From assembly GCF_013177695.1 (NCBI RefSeq), contig NZ_WOEY01000079.1, forward strand, positions 1 to 64,000: a stretch of DNA of 64,000 nt, given 5' to 3'. The stretch's first letter is position 1. The number at the start of each line of letters is the position of its first letter. Both the position numbers and the translations under genes were made by a program. Shown here piece after piece: positions 16,897 to 25,061 of this stretch. The DNA comes from Paraburkholderia solitsugae (GTDB lineage Bacteria; Pseudomonadota; Gammaproteobacteria; Burkholderiales; Burkholderiaceae). The notes beneath the pieces are model-generated. The model was not told where the DNA came from and did no database searches. It was given only the letters and a program-made list of their open reading frames with translations.

Positions 16897-18474
16897 TCAG
16901 TGCGCCCCCGCCGCATCCGCTCCGCCGCCGCCCTTGGCCGGCTTCGTAATCCAGATCAGCGGAATGATCAGAATGAAAATGATCGCCGACACATAGAAGA
17001 TGTCGTTCAGGCCCATCATCGCGGCCTGGGTGTTCACCGTGAAATCGAACAGCGCGTGCGCCGACTGCGGATTCAGGTGCAGCAGCGACTGGGTCGAATC
17101 GATCTGCTGGTTGAACACCGGGTTGTCGACACTGGCCTGCTCGGTCAGCCGGGTGTGGTGCAGTACCGTACGATTGTTCCACTCGTTGCCCGCGATCGAC
17201 GTACCCACCGCACCGCAGAACACCCGCACGAAATTCGACAGACCCGCTGCTGCCGGAATCTTGTTCGGTGGCTGGCCGGACAGAATGATCGCCGTCAGCG
17301 GCACGAAGAACATCGCCATGGGAATGCCTTGCAGCAGCGTGGGGAGCACGAGGTGCCACGTGTCGATTTCGATCACGTAGTTCGAGCGCATATAAAACAC
17401 GATCGCAAAGCCGATAAACGCGAGGGTCGCGATAATGCGTGCATCCGAGCGCGGCAGCACGCGACCCATCACCGGCGCGAGAATCACCGCGAACACACCG
17501 AGCGGCGCGGTAACGAGGCCGGCGTCCACGGAACGGTAGTTCAGATACTCCTGCATCCATTGCGGCAGCAGCACCAGGTTGCCGAAGAACACGCCATACG
17601 CGACCGAAATCGCAATCGTGCCGCCAAGGAAGTTGCGCTGCCGGAAGAGCCGCAAATCGACGATCGGATTCTCCTCGGTCAGCTCCCACACAAGGAAGAA
17701 CGCGAAACTGATCACCGCGGTGATGCCGAGAATCACGATCACCGGTGAAGAGAACCAGTCGAGGTCCTTGCCCTTGTCGAGCATGATCTGCAGCGAGGCG
17801 ACCCACGTAATCAGCAGGCCGAGCCCGATCACGTCGATGGGTGGCTTGCGGGTTGCCGATTCGCGGGTGCGATAGATCATCCACGTGACGCCGGCAGCGA
17901 AAATGCCGACCGGAATATTGATGTAGAAGATCCACGACCAGCTGTAACTATCCGTGATCCAGCCGCCGAGCGCGGGGCCCGCAATCGGGCCGACGGTCGC
18001 CGTCATGGCCCATAGCGAGAGTGCGGTCGATGACTTCTCCTTGGGGTACGAGCCGAGCAGAATCGCTTGCGAGAGCGGAATCAGCGGGCCGGCCACCGCG
18101 CCCTGGAAGATCCGCGCGATCAGCAGGATCGGCAGCGTGGGCGCAATGCCGCACAACCATGAAGCCAGCACGAACATCAGAATCGCGCCGACGAACAGCT
18201 TCACCTGGCCGATGCGTTGCGTGAGCCAGCCGGTCAGCGGAATCGAAACGGCATTGGCCGCGGCGAACACCGTGATGACCCACGTGCCTTCATCGACCGA
18301 GACACCGAGGTTGCCCGAAATGGTTGGAATCGCAACGTTCGCAATCGACGTGTCGAGCACGTTCATGAAGGTGGCGAGTGCAACGGCGATGGTCGCCAGA
18401 ACCAGTTTGCCGCCTTGCAGCGGCGGTGGCGGTGCGGGCGGCGCGGCAGCAGGCGCGGAAGAGGGCTGGCTCAA
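16897..18474 (-). CDS. DHA2-family MFS multidrug exporter, EmrB/QacA type
   Basis: 525 residues with about 14 predicted membrane helices. The first helix contains FMNVLDTSIANVAIPTI (motif D1 of the 14-helix drug/H+ antiporters), and GWLTQRIGQVKLFVGAI is motif A. A proline-rich cytoplasmic N-terminus precedes helix 1. EmrB proteins normally pair with an EmrA adaptor and an outer-membrane channel. No emrA or tolC-like gene adjoins it here: upstream is a divergent esterase gene and downstream is glsA. It may use a distant partner or work alone. Confidence 0.88.
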   Translation of the reverse strand: MSQPSSAPAAAPPAPPPPLQGGKLVLATIAVALATFMNVLDTSIANVAIPTISGNLGVSVDEGTWVITVFAAANAVSIPLTGWLTQRIGQVKLFVGAILMFVLASWLCGIAPTLPILLIARIFQGAVAGPLIPLSQAILLGSYPKEKSSTALSLWAMTATVGPIAGPALGGWITDSYSWSWIFYINIPVGIFAAGVTWMIYRTRESATRKPPIDVIGLGLLITWVASLQIMLDKGKDLDWFSSPVIVILGITAVISFAFFLVWELTEENPIVDLRLFRQRNFLGGTIAISVAYGVFFGNLVLLPQWMQEYLNYRSVDAGLVTAPLGVFAVILAPVMGRVLPRSDARIIATLAFIGFAIVFYMRSNYVIEIDTWHLVLPTLLQGIPMAMFFVPLTAIILSGQPPNKIPAAAGLSNFVRVFCGAVGTSIAGNEWNNRTVLHHTRLTEQASVDNPVFNQQIDSTQSLLHLNPQSAHALFDFTVNTQAAMMGLNDIFYVSAIIFILIIPLIWITKPAKGGGGADAAGAH

Positions 18475-18776
18475 ACGATTCTCCGGATTGCGGTGCTACA
18501 GATGTTCCATGCGGTGTTCTATTCGCTGCCAGGGCAATGAGCCGGGCAGCCGTTTGAATGCTCGCAAAAGCATAACCGCATTCACGTTTTGGCGTCGTCG
18601 GCCCGTGCAGGTCCGACGGCAGAAACAGATCCGGCAGCGTATGCTCGCGGCTGAGGCCGCATGGAGCCTCGCGACGTCACGTGGGGTTGCATGAAAGCAG
18701 CACGTTGCGACGCGGTTGGCTGCGCGTGCGGAAACACAATCCGAGCGTGCAACGAGTACAGAGGGAGGAATTGAAT
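18475..18776. other. Divergent promoter region between the exporter and esterase genes
   Basis: 302 bases with no protein-coding signal that I trust. It should contain the promoters of both flanking genes. The esterase start is preceded by a GGGAGGA ribosome-binding site at 18763-18769. Confidence 0.4.
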
Positions 18777-19451
18777 ATGGCCTGGGAGCAATTCGAACAC
18801 GGCTGGCGGCGCGCGCCGGCGACAATGCCGGCCAAGGCGTTGGTGGTGCTGATGCACGGCGTGGGCAGCAATGCGCGCGATCTGATGCCGCTCGCGGACA
18901 TCTGGAGCGAGAACCTGCCGGACGTGGCGTTCACCTCGCTCGACGGCACCGATGCTTTCGACGGCGGCTTCGGCGGACGCCAGTGGTTCAGCCTGAGCAA
19001 TGTCAACGAGGGCAATCGGGAGGCCCGTGTCGCGGCCGCCTATCCGGCGTTGCGGCGCATGCTCGAAGCCGAGCTGGCGCATTGGCAGCTTCCTTTCTAT
19101 CGGCTTTCATTGGTCGGTTTCTCGCAAGGCTCGATCATGGCGATGCATCACGTGGCGACGAGCGCGGAAGGCGCTGCGGCCGTTGTCGCGTATTCCGGAC
19201 GGCTCGCCTCGGTGATCGTCGCGCAGAACGGCACTCCGCTTACGCTCGTGCACGGGGAAGACGACGACGTGATCCTGGTACAGGAACTGGAATCCGCCGC
19301 GGATGCATTCAGCAACGCCGGCTACGCGGTCGATGCCTACGTCTTGCCCGGCATTGGTCATACGATAAACGCGGACGGTGTCGAGCTCGGCAAACAGGCG
19401 CTGGAGCATGCGATTGGCGCTTTGTCGCGTGACGGACACAGCCCCGATTGA
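18777..19451 (+). CDS. Alpha/beta-hydrolase, phospholipase/carboxylesterase family
   Basis: 224 residues with the acyl-protein-thioesterase/carboxylesterase fold: LVVLMHGVGSNARDL oxyanion loop, nucleophile elbow GFSQGS (Ser ~117), GEDDDVI (acid) and GIGHTI (catalytic His). The lid loop around GGFGGRQWFSL is typical of these esterases. The start at 18777 is chosen for its strong GGGAGGA site; the frame extends to 18681 without similarity. Cytoplasmic; natural substrate unknown. Confidence 0.88.
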   Translation: MAWEQFEHGWRRAPATMPAKALVVLMHGVGSNARDLMPLADIWSENLPDVAFTSLDGTDAFDGGFGGRQWFSLSNVNEGNREARVAAAYPALRRMLEAELAHWQLPFYRLSLVGFSQGSIMAMHHVATSAEGAAAVVAYSGRLASVIVAQNGTPLTLVHGEDDDVILVQELESAADAFSNAGYAVDAYVLPGIGHTINADGVELGKQALEHAIGALSRDGHSPD

Positions 19452-19627
19452 AAAGTGGCCCTAAAGATTCTGATCTGCTTGCCGTTAACTGCTCATTAGC
19501 ATGAAAATCACCCCCGCCGCGCGGACCGCGCAACGCCCATCTGGGCGTGCCCAGCGGCTCGGGTGACCGGGGGCGCATTTTCCAGACTGCCCGGCAAGGG
19601 CGGATAACGACACATCAGAGCCTTCCT

Positions 19628-20680
19628 ATGGCCAGACCGACGCCGCATTACCCGCTTTTCGATCGACTGTTCCGTCATTCCGTGGCGGTGGACCTCGGCA
19701 CGGCCAATACCCTTATCTATACCGACAACGGTGGCATCGTGCTAAACGAGCCGTCCGTCGTGGCTTTCCAGAAAGAGCCCGCCGCCGGTCAGAAACGCGT
19801 GGCGGCAGTGGGCACCGAAGCGCGCCAGTTGCTCGGCCGGGCGCCGCGCAACGTCGAAGCGGTGCGGCCGATGCGGCATGGCGTGATCGCCAATTTTTCC
19901 GCAGCCGAGCAGATGATCCGGCAATTCGTCGACATGGCCCGCCCGCGGCCGCTGTTCAGCCGACGCGCCGCATTCACCGTGTGCGTGCCGGCGGGCGCGA
20001 CCGAGGTCGAGCGTCGCGCGATCAAGGAGGCCGCCGTGGCGGCCGGCGCGTGGAAGGTCAGTCTGATCGGCGAATCGCTAGCGTCGGCGTTCGGTGCGGG
20101 CTTGCCGGTGTCGGAGGCGATCGGCTCGATGGTGGTCGACATTGGCGGCGGCACGACCGAAGTCGGTGTGATCTCGCTCGGTGGCCTCGCCTATAGTGGC
20201 TCGATTCGCGTGGGCGGCGACAGTTTCGACATGGCGATCGTCAGTTACGTACGCAACCTGTATGGCGTGCTGCTCGGCGAGCAGACCGCCGAACACGTCA
20301 AGAAGGGGATCGGTTCTGCCGTGCGCGACGTGCCGGTCGAGCATATGAATGCGACTGGCCGCAGCGTCGACGACGGCCTGCCACGCACGGTTCAGTTGAG
20401 CAACCACGATATCGCCGATGCGATCGAGGGCCCGCTGCGTCAGGTAATCGGCGCCGTGAAACGCGCGCTTGAAACGGCGCCGGCCGAACTGGTGACCGAT
20501 ATCGCGCACAGCGGTATCGTGCTGACCGGTGGCGGCGCGCTGCTCGGCAATCTGAGCCGCCGCCTGACCAACGAATTGGGGCTCGACGTCCGCGTCGCTG
20601 ATGAACCGCTCACTTGCGCAGTGCGTGGCGCGGGCGCGGCGGTAGCCGCCGGTTTGCTCGACGACTGCGCCTACGAATGA
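19628..20680 (+). CDS. MreB/Mbl-family actin-like protein (divergent paralogue)
   Basis: 350 residues with the actin-fold ATPase motifs: phosphate-1 VDLGTANT (21-28), phosphate-2 DIGGGTTEVGV (171-181) and the adenosine motif TGGGALLGNL. MreB filaments organise cell-wall elongation at the inner membrane. This gene is not followed by mreC/mreD, and its N-terminus (ARPTPHYPLFDRLFRHS) and several core positions differ from the canonical Burkholderiales MreB, so I judge it a second, specialised paralogue. The ribosome-binding site is weak. The start is the Met before the membrane-proximal N-terminal stretch. Confidence 0.85.
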   Translation: MARPTPHYPLFDRLFRHSVAVDLGTANTLIYTDNGGIVLNEPSVVAFQKEPAAGQKRVAAVGTEARQLLGRAPRNVEAVRPMRHGVIANFSAAEQMIRQFVDMARPRPLFSRRAAFTVCVPAGATEVERRAIKEAAVAAGAWKVSLIGESLASAFGAGLPVSEAIGSMVVDIGGGTTEVGVISLGGLAYSGSIRVGGDSFDMAIVSYVRNLYGVLLGEQTAEHVKKGIGSAVRDVPVEHMNATGRSVDDGLPRTVQLSNHDIADAIEGPLRQVIGAVKRALETAPAELVTDIAHSGIVLTGGGALLGNLSRRLTNELGLDVRVADEPLTCAVRGAGAAVAAGLLDDCAYE

Positions 20681-20686
20681 TTGGAT

Positions 20687-20700
20687 GCGGGACGTCCCGC
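20687..20700. terminator. GC palindrome after the mreB-like gene
   Basis: gcgggacgtcccgc is a perfect 14-base palindrome 7 bases after the stop codon. It can form a short stem but has no following T-run, so termination is only possible. Confidence 0.3.
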
Positions 20701-20982
20701 GTTGCCGGGAGCCGGGAGCTGGCCTCGCCGCATGAGCCGGCCGGCGCGCTGCACGGGCTACGAGGCGAGCCGCATGGAGTGCGAGGCACGATGCACAAGA
20801 TCGCGAAGCACCTGGCATAAGTCTCGACACGCACGCCAAACGAGGCTCGGCGTATATTGAATCGCTGTGTGACAATACGACCCACGTCCCAATTTCAGGG
20901 ACGCGAACACGTTTTCTTCCTCGAATCCATTTTAGCCGGCACCGCCGTATTCAGGCGCTGCCGCGCCGTCTGTGAACCACCT

Positions 20983-21840
20983 GTGAATCAATCTGTTTCC
21001 GCTTCGTCCTCGCCCGCATCCCCGTCCTTTATCGAACTGCATAGCGGCTTGCGTATGCCCTATGTGGAGGCCGGGGAGGGCGAATTGCTGTTGTTCGTGC
21101 ATGGCTCGCTGTGCGATTACCGCTATTGGCAACCGCAACTGGCGGGTTTGTCGAAGCAATACCGCTGTGTCACGGTGAGTCTCACGCATTACTGGCCGGT
21201 GACGGACACCGAGGCCGATCAGCCGTTCAGCTGGAGCGAACATGCGGACGACGTGGCCGAATTCATCGATCGTTTCGGCGCCGGGCCGGCGCATGTGGTG
21301 GGGCATTCGCGCGGCGGCTGCGTGGCGTTTCATTTCGCGCGGCGCCATCCGCAGTACGTGCGCACCTTGATGCTCGCCGACCCGGGCGGCCCGTTGCAGA
21401 TCGCCGGGCGACCGCCTGCGAGTTTGCCGGAGACCGTGAACGCATTGCGTGCGAAAGCCGCCCAGCTGATCGAAACAGGCGAGGTGGAAGCCGGCTTGCA
21501 ACTGTTCGTCGATTCGGTGAGTCGTCCCGGTTTCTGGGCGATGAGCACGCCGGGTTTTCGCAAGATGGCGACCGACAATGCGCACACACTCGCGCGCCAA
21601 TTCCGCGACCCGTTGCCCGCTTACGTACCCGAGCAAGCGGTCGAAGTGCGCTGCCCGGTGCTACTGATCGACGGCGAAAAGAGTCCCGACATGTTCCGCC
21701 GCACGGCGACGGCGCTGCAAACATGGCTGCCTGATGCGCGCCGCGAAACGGTACGTGGCGCCTCGCACGGGATGAATCTCGCGCATCCGGCAGCGTTCAA
21801 TCGCTACGTCGACGAGTTCATTCGCTCAGTGGACGTTTGA
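20983..21840 (+). CDS. Alpha/beta-hydrolase fold protein
   Basis: About 285 residues with a classical alpha/beta-hydrolase core: LLLFVHGSLCDYRYW oxyanion region, nucleophile elbow GHSRGG, catalytic acid region LIDGEKSPD, and His in RGASHGMNL. The reading frame is open from 20857 (ATG). The GTG at 20983 lies closer to the conserved start but neither has a strong ribosome-binding site, so the N-terminus is uncertain. The gene stands alone. Substrate unknown; the family includes esterases, C-C hydrolases and haloperoxidase-like proteins. Confidence 0.78.
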   Translation: MNQSVSASSSPASPSFIELHSGLRMPYVEAGEGELLLFVHGSLCDYRYWQPQLAGLSKQYRCVTVSLTHYWPVTDTEADQPFSWSEHADDVAEFIDRFGAGPAHVVGHSRGGCVAFHFARRHPQYVRTLMLADPGGPLQIAGRPPASLPETVNALRAKAAQLIETGEVEAGLQLFVDSVSRPGFWAMSTPGFRKMATDNAHTLARQFRDPLPAYVPEQAVEVRCPVLLIDGEKSPDMFRRTATALQTWLPDARRETVRGASHGMNLAHPAAFNRYVDEFIRSVDV

Positions 21841-21915
21841 TCAGCGCGCGATGAGCGCTTTGTGCACGCGCCCGCCTACGGGGCTGAGCACTGGCGGTTG
21901 ATCGCCGGATGCAGT

Positions 21916-22317
21916 TCAAGCCTTGCGATGCGCGTCTTTATCGAGCGCGCGTTCAGCGGCTTCGCCGACGAGGCCGTGGTAATACAGATGCACGCCGATC
22001 GCGAGCGAGTCGTTGCGAATTTCGTGGAAGGCTTTCCATGCCTTCACCGGATCTTTGAACAGCAGATAGTGCGCTTCCTGCGCGATCAGATCCGCGACTT
22101 CGTGCAGACCATGGCCGTGCAGGACATCCACTAGCGTATCGAGACTGCGATGGGTGCGCGCGTCGGTACGCGGGTAAAGCATATGCAGCACCGCCACGTT
22201 TTGCGTCTTCAGTGCCGCCGACAACGCCACGACGATGTCCTGATGATTCAGCGCGCTGACGATGTTGTCGTCGTTGTGGACGTGATCCGGAAACAGTGTT
22301 TCGAGTGAGGCGTTCAT
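21916..22317 (-). CDS. Conserved hypothetical protein, 133 residues
   Basis: Helix-rich soluble protein. It begins MNASLETLFPDHVHNDDNIV, includes several His and Asp (ARTHRSLDTLVDVLHGHGLHEV) and ends with a Lys/Arg tail. No catalytic motif or membrane segment. The start at 22317 has an AGGAAGGACC ribosome-binding site; the longer open frame to 22404 would run through a strong hairpin and is rejected. A terminator-like structure lies 29 bases upstream of the start, suggesting leader regulation. Function unknown. Confidence 0.7.
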   Translation of the reverse strand: MNASLETLFPDHVHNDDNIVSALNHQDIVVALSAALKTQNVAVLHMLYPRTDARTHRSLDTLVDVLHGHGLHEVADLIAQEAHYLLFKDPVKAWKAFHEIRNDSLAIGVHLYYHGLVGEAAERALDKDAHRKA

Positions 22318-22345
22318 CGGGTCCTTCCTGATCTTCTGGCTGATT

Positions 22346-22373
22346 AAAAAGGCCCGCCGTAGGACGGCGGGCC
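22346..22373 (-). terminator. Rho-independent terminator or attenuator in the 5' leader of the 133-residue gene
   Basis: On the minus strand a perfect 10-bp stem (ggcccgccgt / acggcgggcc, 3-base loop) is followed by five T residues, a textbook intrinsic terminator. It lies 29 bases upstream of the start codon at 22317 and no minus-strand gene lies upstream of it. It therefore either ends a short RNA from the 22.4-22.7 kb interval or attenuates the downstream gene. Confidence 0.65.
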
Positions 22374-22750
22374 AAAGACAGCGATGTGTTCGCAGGGGAA
22401 GCAAAACACGGATTCAGTATCGCAGAGCGGCGTTGCTTGTGCAGCTTGACTGCCGCAAAACATTGTTGCAGTAAGTGTACGAACTTTCATTTGGCTGGCA
22501 GCGTCGCCGGGCGGACGCAGCGCCTTTTCGAGCGGCGTACTTCCGTTTATTTCCGTGTGTTTCAGGCGATTGCGCCCATTTTTCAGGCAACGAATGTTGC
22601 GTCAGTCGAGATGGATTGTTGCTGCCACTCGACGCAATCAAAGCCCTTGCGGACCTTAGAATGCGAAGCGGAGCCTGAGCATGCCAAGCGACGATCCGAC
22701 GATCCTGCATGCCGGCACGTGTGCGATGTGAAAGTAAAAGGAATGTGTAG
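22374..22750. other. Intergenic region before gltA
   Basis: 377 bases without a protein gene. It contains the gltA promoter region (AAGGA ribosome-binding site at 22738-22742) and the start of whatever minus-strand transcript reaches the terminator at 22346-22373. A small RNA or a long leader is possible; none was recognised by sequence. Confidence 0.4.
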
Positions 22751-24049
22751 ATGAACTCGAAGACACACGCAACGCTGAGCTTTTCCGACAGCGATCAAAC
22801 GATTGATTTGCCCATTTATCAGGGTACCCTTGGCCCGGACGTGATCGACATCCGCAAGCTGTACGGCCAGACGGGCAAGTTCACGTACGACCCGGGTTTC
22901 ATGTCCACGGCGGCATGCAATTCCGAAATCACGTATATCGACGGTGACAAAGGCGAGCTGCTGTATCGCGGTTATCCGATCGACAATCTGGCGCAAAACG
23001 CCGACTTCCTCGAAACCTGCTACCTGCTGCTGAAGGGCGAGCTGCCGAATGCGCAGCAGAAGGAAGAGTTCGTCACCACGGTTACGCAGCACACGATGGT
23101 GCACGAGCAGATGCATTTCTTCTTCCGCGGTTTCCGCCGTGACGCGCACCCGATGGCGATTCTGGTCGCCGCAGTTGGCGCGTTGTCGGCGTTCTATCAC
23201 GACTCGCTCGACATCAACAATCCGCAGCATCGTGACGTATCCGCGATCCGCATGATTGCGAAGCTGCCGACGCTGGTGGCGATGGCTTACAAGTACACGG
23301 TGGGCCAACCGTTCGTTTATCCGAAGAACGACCTGTCGTACAGTGCGAATTTCATGCGCATGATGTTCGCCAATCCGGCGGAAGAGTACGAGGTCAACGA
23401 TGTGCTGGTGCGTGCGCTCGACCGTATCCTGATCCTGCACGCTGACCACGAACAGAATGCGTCGACCTCGACGGTGCGTCTGGCGGGTTCGTCGGGTGCC
23501 AATCCGTTCGCGTGTATCGCAGCGGGTATCGCTTGTTTGTGGGGCCCGGCGCACGGTGGTGCGAATGAAGCCGCATTGAACATGCTGGAAGAAATCGGTT
23601 CGGTCGACAATATCCCTGAGTTTATTGCGAAGGTGAAGGACAAGAGCTCGGGCGTGAAGCTGATGGGTTTTGGTCACCGCGTCTACAAGAACTACGATCC
23701 GCGTGCGAAGCTGATGCGTGAGACTTGCCATGAAGTGCTGGAGGAGTTGGGCCTGCATGACGACCCGCTGTTCAAGCTGGCCATGGCGCTGGAAAAGATC
23801 GCGCTGGAAGACGACTACTTCGTGTCGCGGAAGTTGTATCCGAATGTCGATTTTTATTCGGGAATCGTGCAGCGCGCGTTGGGGATTCCGACGGCGATGT
23901 TTACGTGTATCTTCGCGATGGCACGTACGGTTGGTTGGATTGCGCAGTGGAATGAGATGATCGCCGATCCGGAACAGAAAATCGGCCGCCCGCGGCAGTT
24001 GTTCATCGGTGAGACTCAGCGTGAGGCTCGGCCGCTTGCCAAGCGGTAA
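22751..24049 (+). CDS. gltA: Citrate synthase, type II
   Basis: 432 residues, the size of hexameric NADH-sensitive proteobacterial citrate synthases. It condenses oxaloacetate and acetyl-CoA at the entry to the TCA cycle. Catalytic residues are visible: H268 (LWGPAHGG), H309 (MGFGHRVYK) and D367 (YPNVDFYSG). The N-terminal domain (RKLYGQTGKFTYDPGF) is intact. It has its own promoter region and AAGGA site. Unlike the common Burkholderiales arrangement, no succinate dehydrogenase genes adjoin it, so it may be a relocated or additional copy. Confidence 0.95.
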   Translation: MNSKTHATLSFSDSDQTIDLPIYQGTLGPDVIDIRKLYGQTGKFTYDPGFMSTAACNSEITYIDGDKGELLYRGYPIDNLAQNADFLETCYLLLKGELPNAQQKEEFVTTVTQHTMVHEQMHFFFRGFRRDAHPMAILVAAVGALSAFYHDSLDINNPQHRDVSAIRMIAKLPTLVAMAYKYTVGQPFVYPKNDLSYSANFMRMMFANPAEEYEVNDVLVRALDRILILHADHEQNASTSTVRLAGSSGANPFACIAAGIACLWGPAHGGANEAALNMLEEIGSVDNIPEFIAKVKDKSSGVKLMGFGHRVYKNYDPRAKLMRETCHEVLEELGLHDDPLFKLAMALEKIALEDDYFVSRKLYPNVDFYSGIVQRALGIPTAMFTCIFAMARTVGWIAQWNEMIADPEQKIGRPRQLFIGETQREARPLAKR

Positions 24050-24096
24050 AGGTTCGGTTTCTGCGTGTGCGGCGCTTGTTCGTCTGTACGCCCGCG

Positions 24097-24790
24097 GCGT
24101 TGGCCTTTGCTTGATTTGATATTGGACTATTAGCGTCGCCCCTGTGCGGGGCTGGCACCTACTTTTCTTTGCCTGCCGCAAAGAAAAGTAAGCAAAAGAA
24201 AGCGGCTCAAACCGCTAATTTTTAAGCGGGTCCCTCGCACAGCCACGGTAGCGGTGCATCTGGAATCTGTGCCCTCGCACATTCGGCGCGAGTGACAAAG
24301 CAGTCATACTTCCGGTGGCGCTGCGCGCGCCGAAGATCAATTCTTAAAACCGCCCGCTGCGTTTGGGTTGTCGTGTTTTGCCCTGCACCGTAACTCGTCA
24401 TTGCATCGCCACTGCGAGTGCGAGTGGGACAGATCGAGATTTCTGTTGAAGTGGGGCTCGCCCATGAGTGCAGAGGCGCTTCGCCGAGGCGAAGCCGATG
24501 GCTCCCACCGCCCATGAACGAAGCCCCGGGTTTCCCTGGCAGACCCATCCGCGGCGCACGCAGTGCGGAGTGGGAGCTGATGACTCCTTTGTCACGAACG
24601 TTGAATGTGCGAGGGCAAGGATTCCAGATGCACCACTGCCGCGACTGCGCGGGGGACCCGCTTAAGAATTGGCGGTTTGAGCCGCTTTCTCTTGCTTACT
24701 TCTCTTTGCGGCCGGCAAAGAAAAGTAGGTGCCTGCCCCGCACAGGGGCGACGCTAATAGTCCAATATCAAATCAAGGAAAGGCCAACGC
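24097..24790. repeat. Long imperfect inverted repeat element (about 0.7 kb)
   Basis: Arms of about 210 bases (24097-24308 and 24578-24790) are reverse complements with scattered mismatches and small indels. For example, the outer end gcgttggccttt pairs with aaaggccaacgc, and gcgtcgcccctgtgcgggg pairs with its complement near 24742. The ~270-base centre holds smaller inverted segments but no gene. Short frames inside the arms are Arg/Pro-rich and not conserved. It behaves like a non-autonomous, fold-back intergenic element; no transposase or target-site duplication was identified. Confidence 0.7.
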
Positions 24791-24857
24791 CGTGAGGGCA
24801 CAGCCAAGAAGCGCCGTGCAGGCCAACAGATCAAGGAAAGGCCAACGCCGTAAGGGC
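24772..24857. repeat. Direct duplication of a 28-base unit, period 58
   Basis: 24772-24799 and 24830-24857 are identical except for one base. The first copy overlaps the outer end of the long inverted repeat, so the duplication probably arose from that end of the element. It lies in the untranslated leader upstream of the glucosidase gene. Confidence 0.6.
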
Positions 24858-25061
24858 GCAATCAAAGGCGCCGCGCAGGCAAAAAACAAACCCGTGCCTG
24901 CATGTCCCGTGCCAAAAAACAAAAACCGAAACTCCCATGTGATAAGTTCGTCTGACGCAAACAGACCCTCTACAATCGAAAGCGACCAACCGGCACCCAG
25001 TGCCAACCGAAACCGAAAGTCAACGCGAAAGCGAAAAGCGAACCCCATAGGAGTGACCCTG

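Noticed and set aside
22583..24181. 532-residue minus-strand frame antisense to gltA
   Set aside because: No family motif; gltA on the other strand has all catalytic residues.
24729..25061. N-terminal extension of the glucosidase frame through the repeat element
   Set aside because: The extension is encoded by repeat DNA, Lys/Arg-rich, and the ATG at 25062 has a proper ribosome-binding site.
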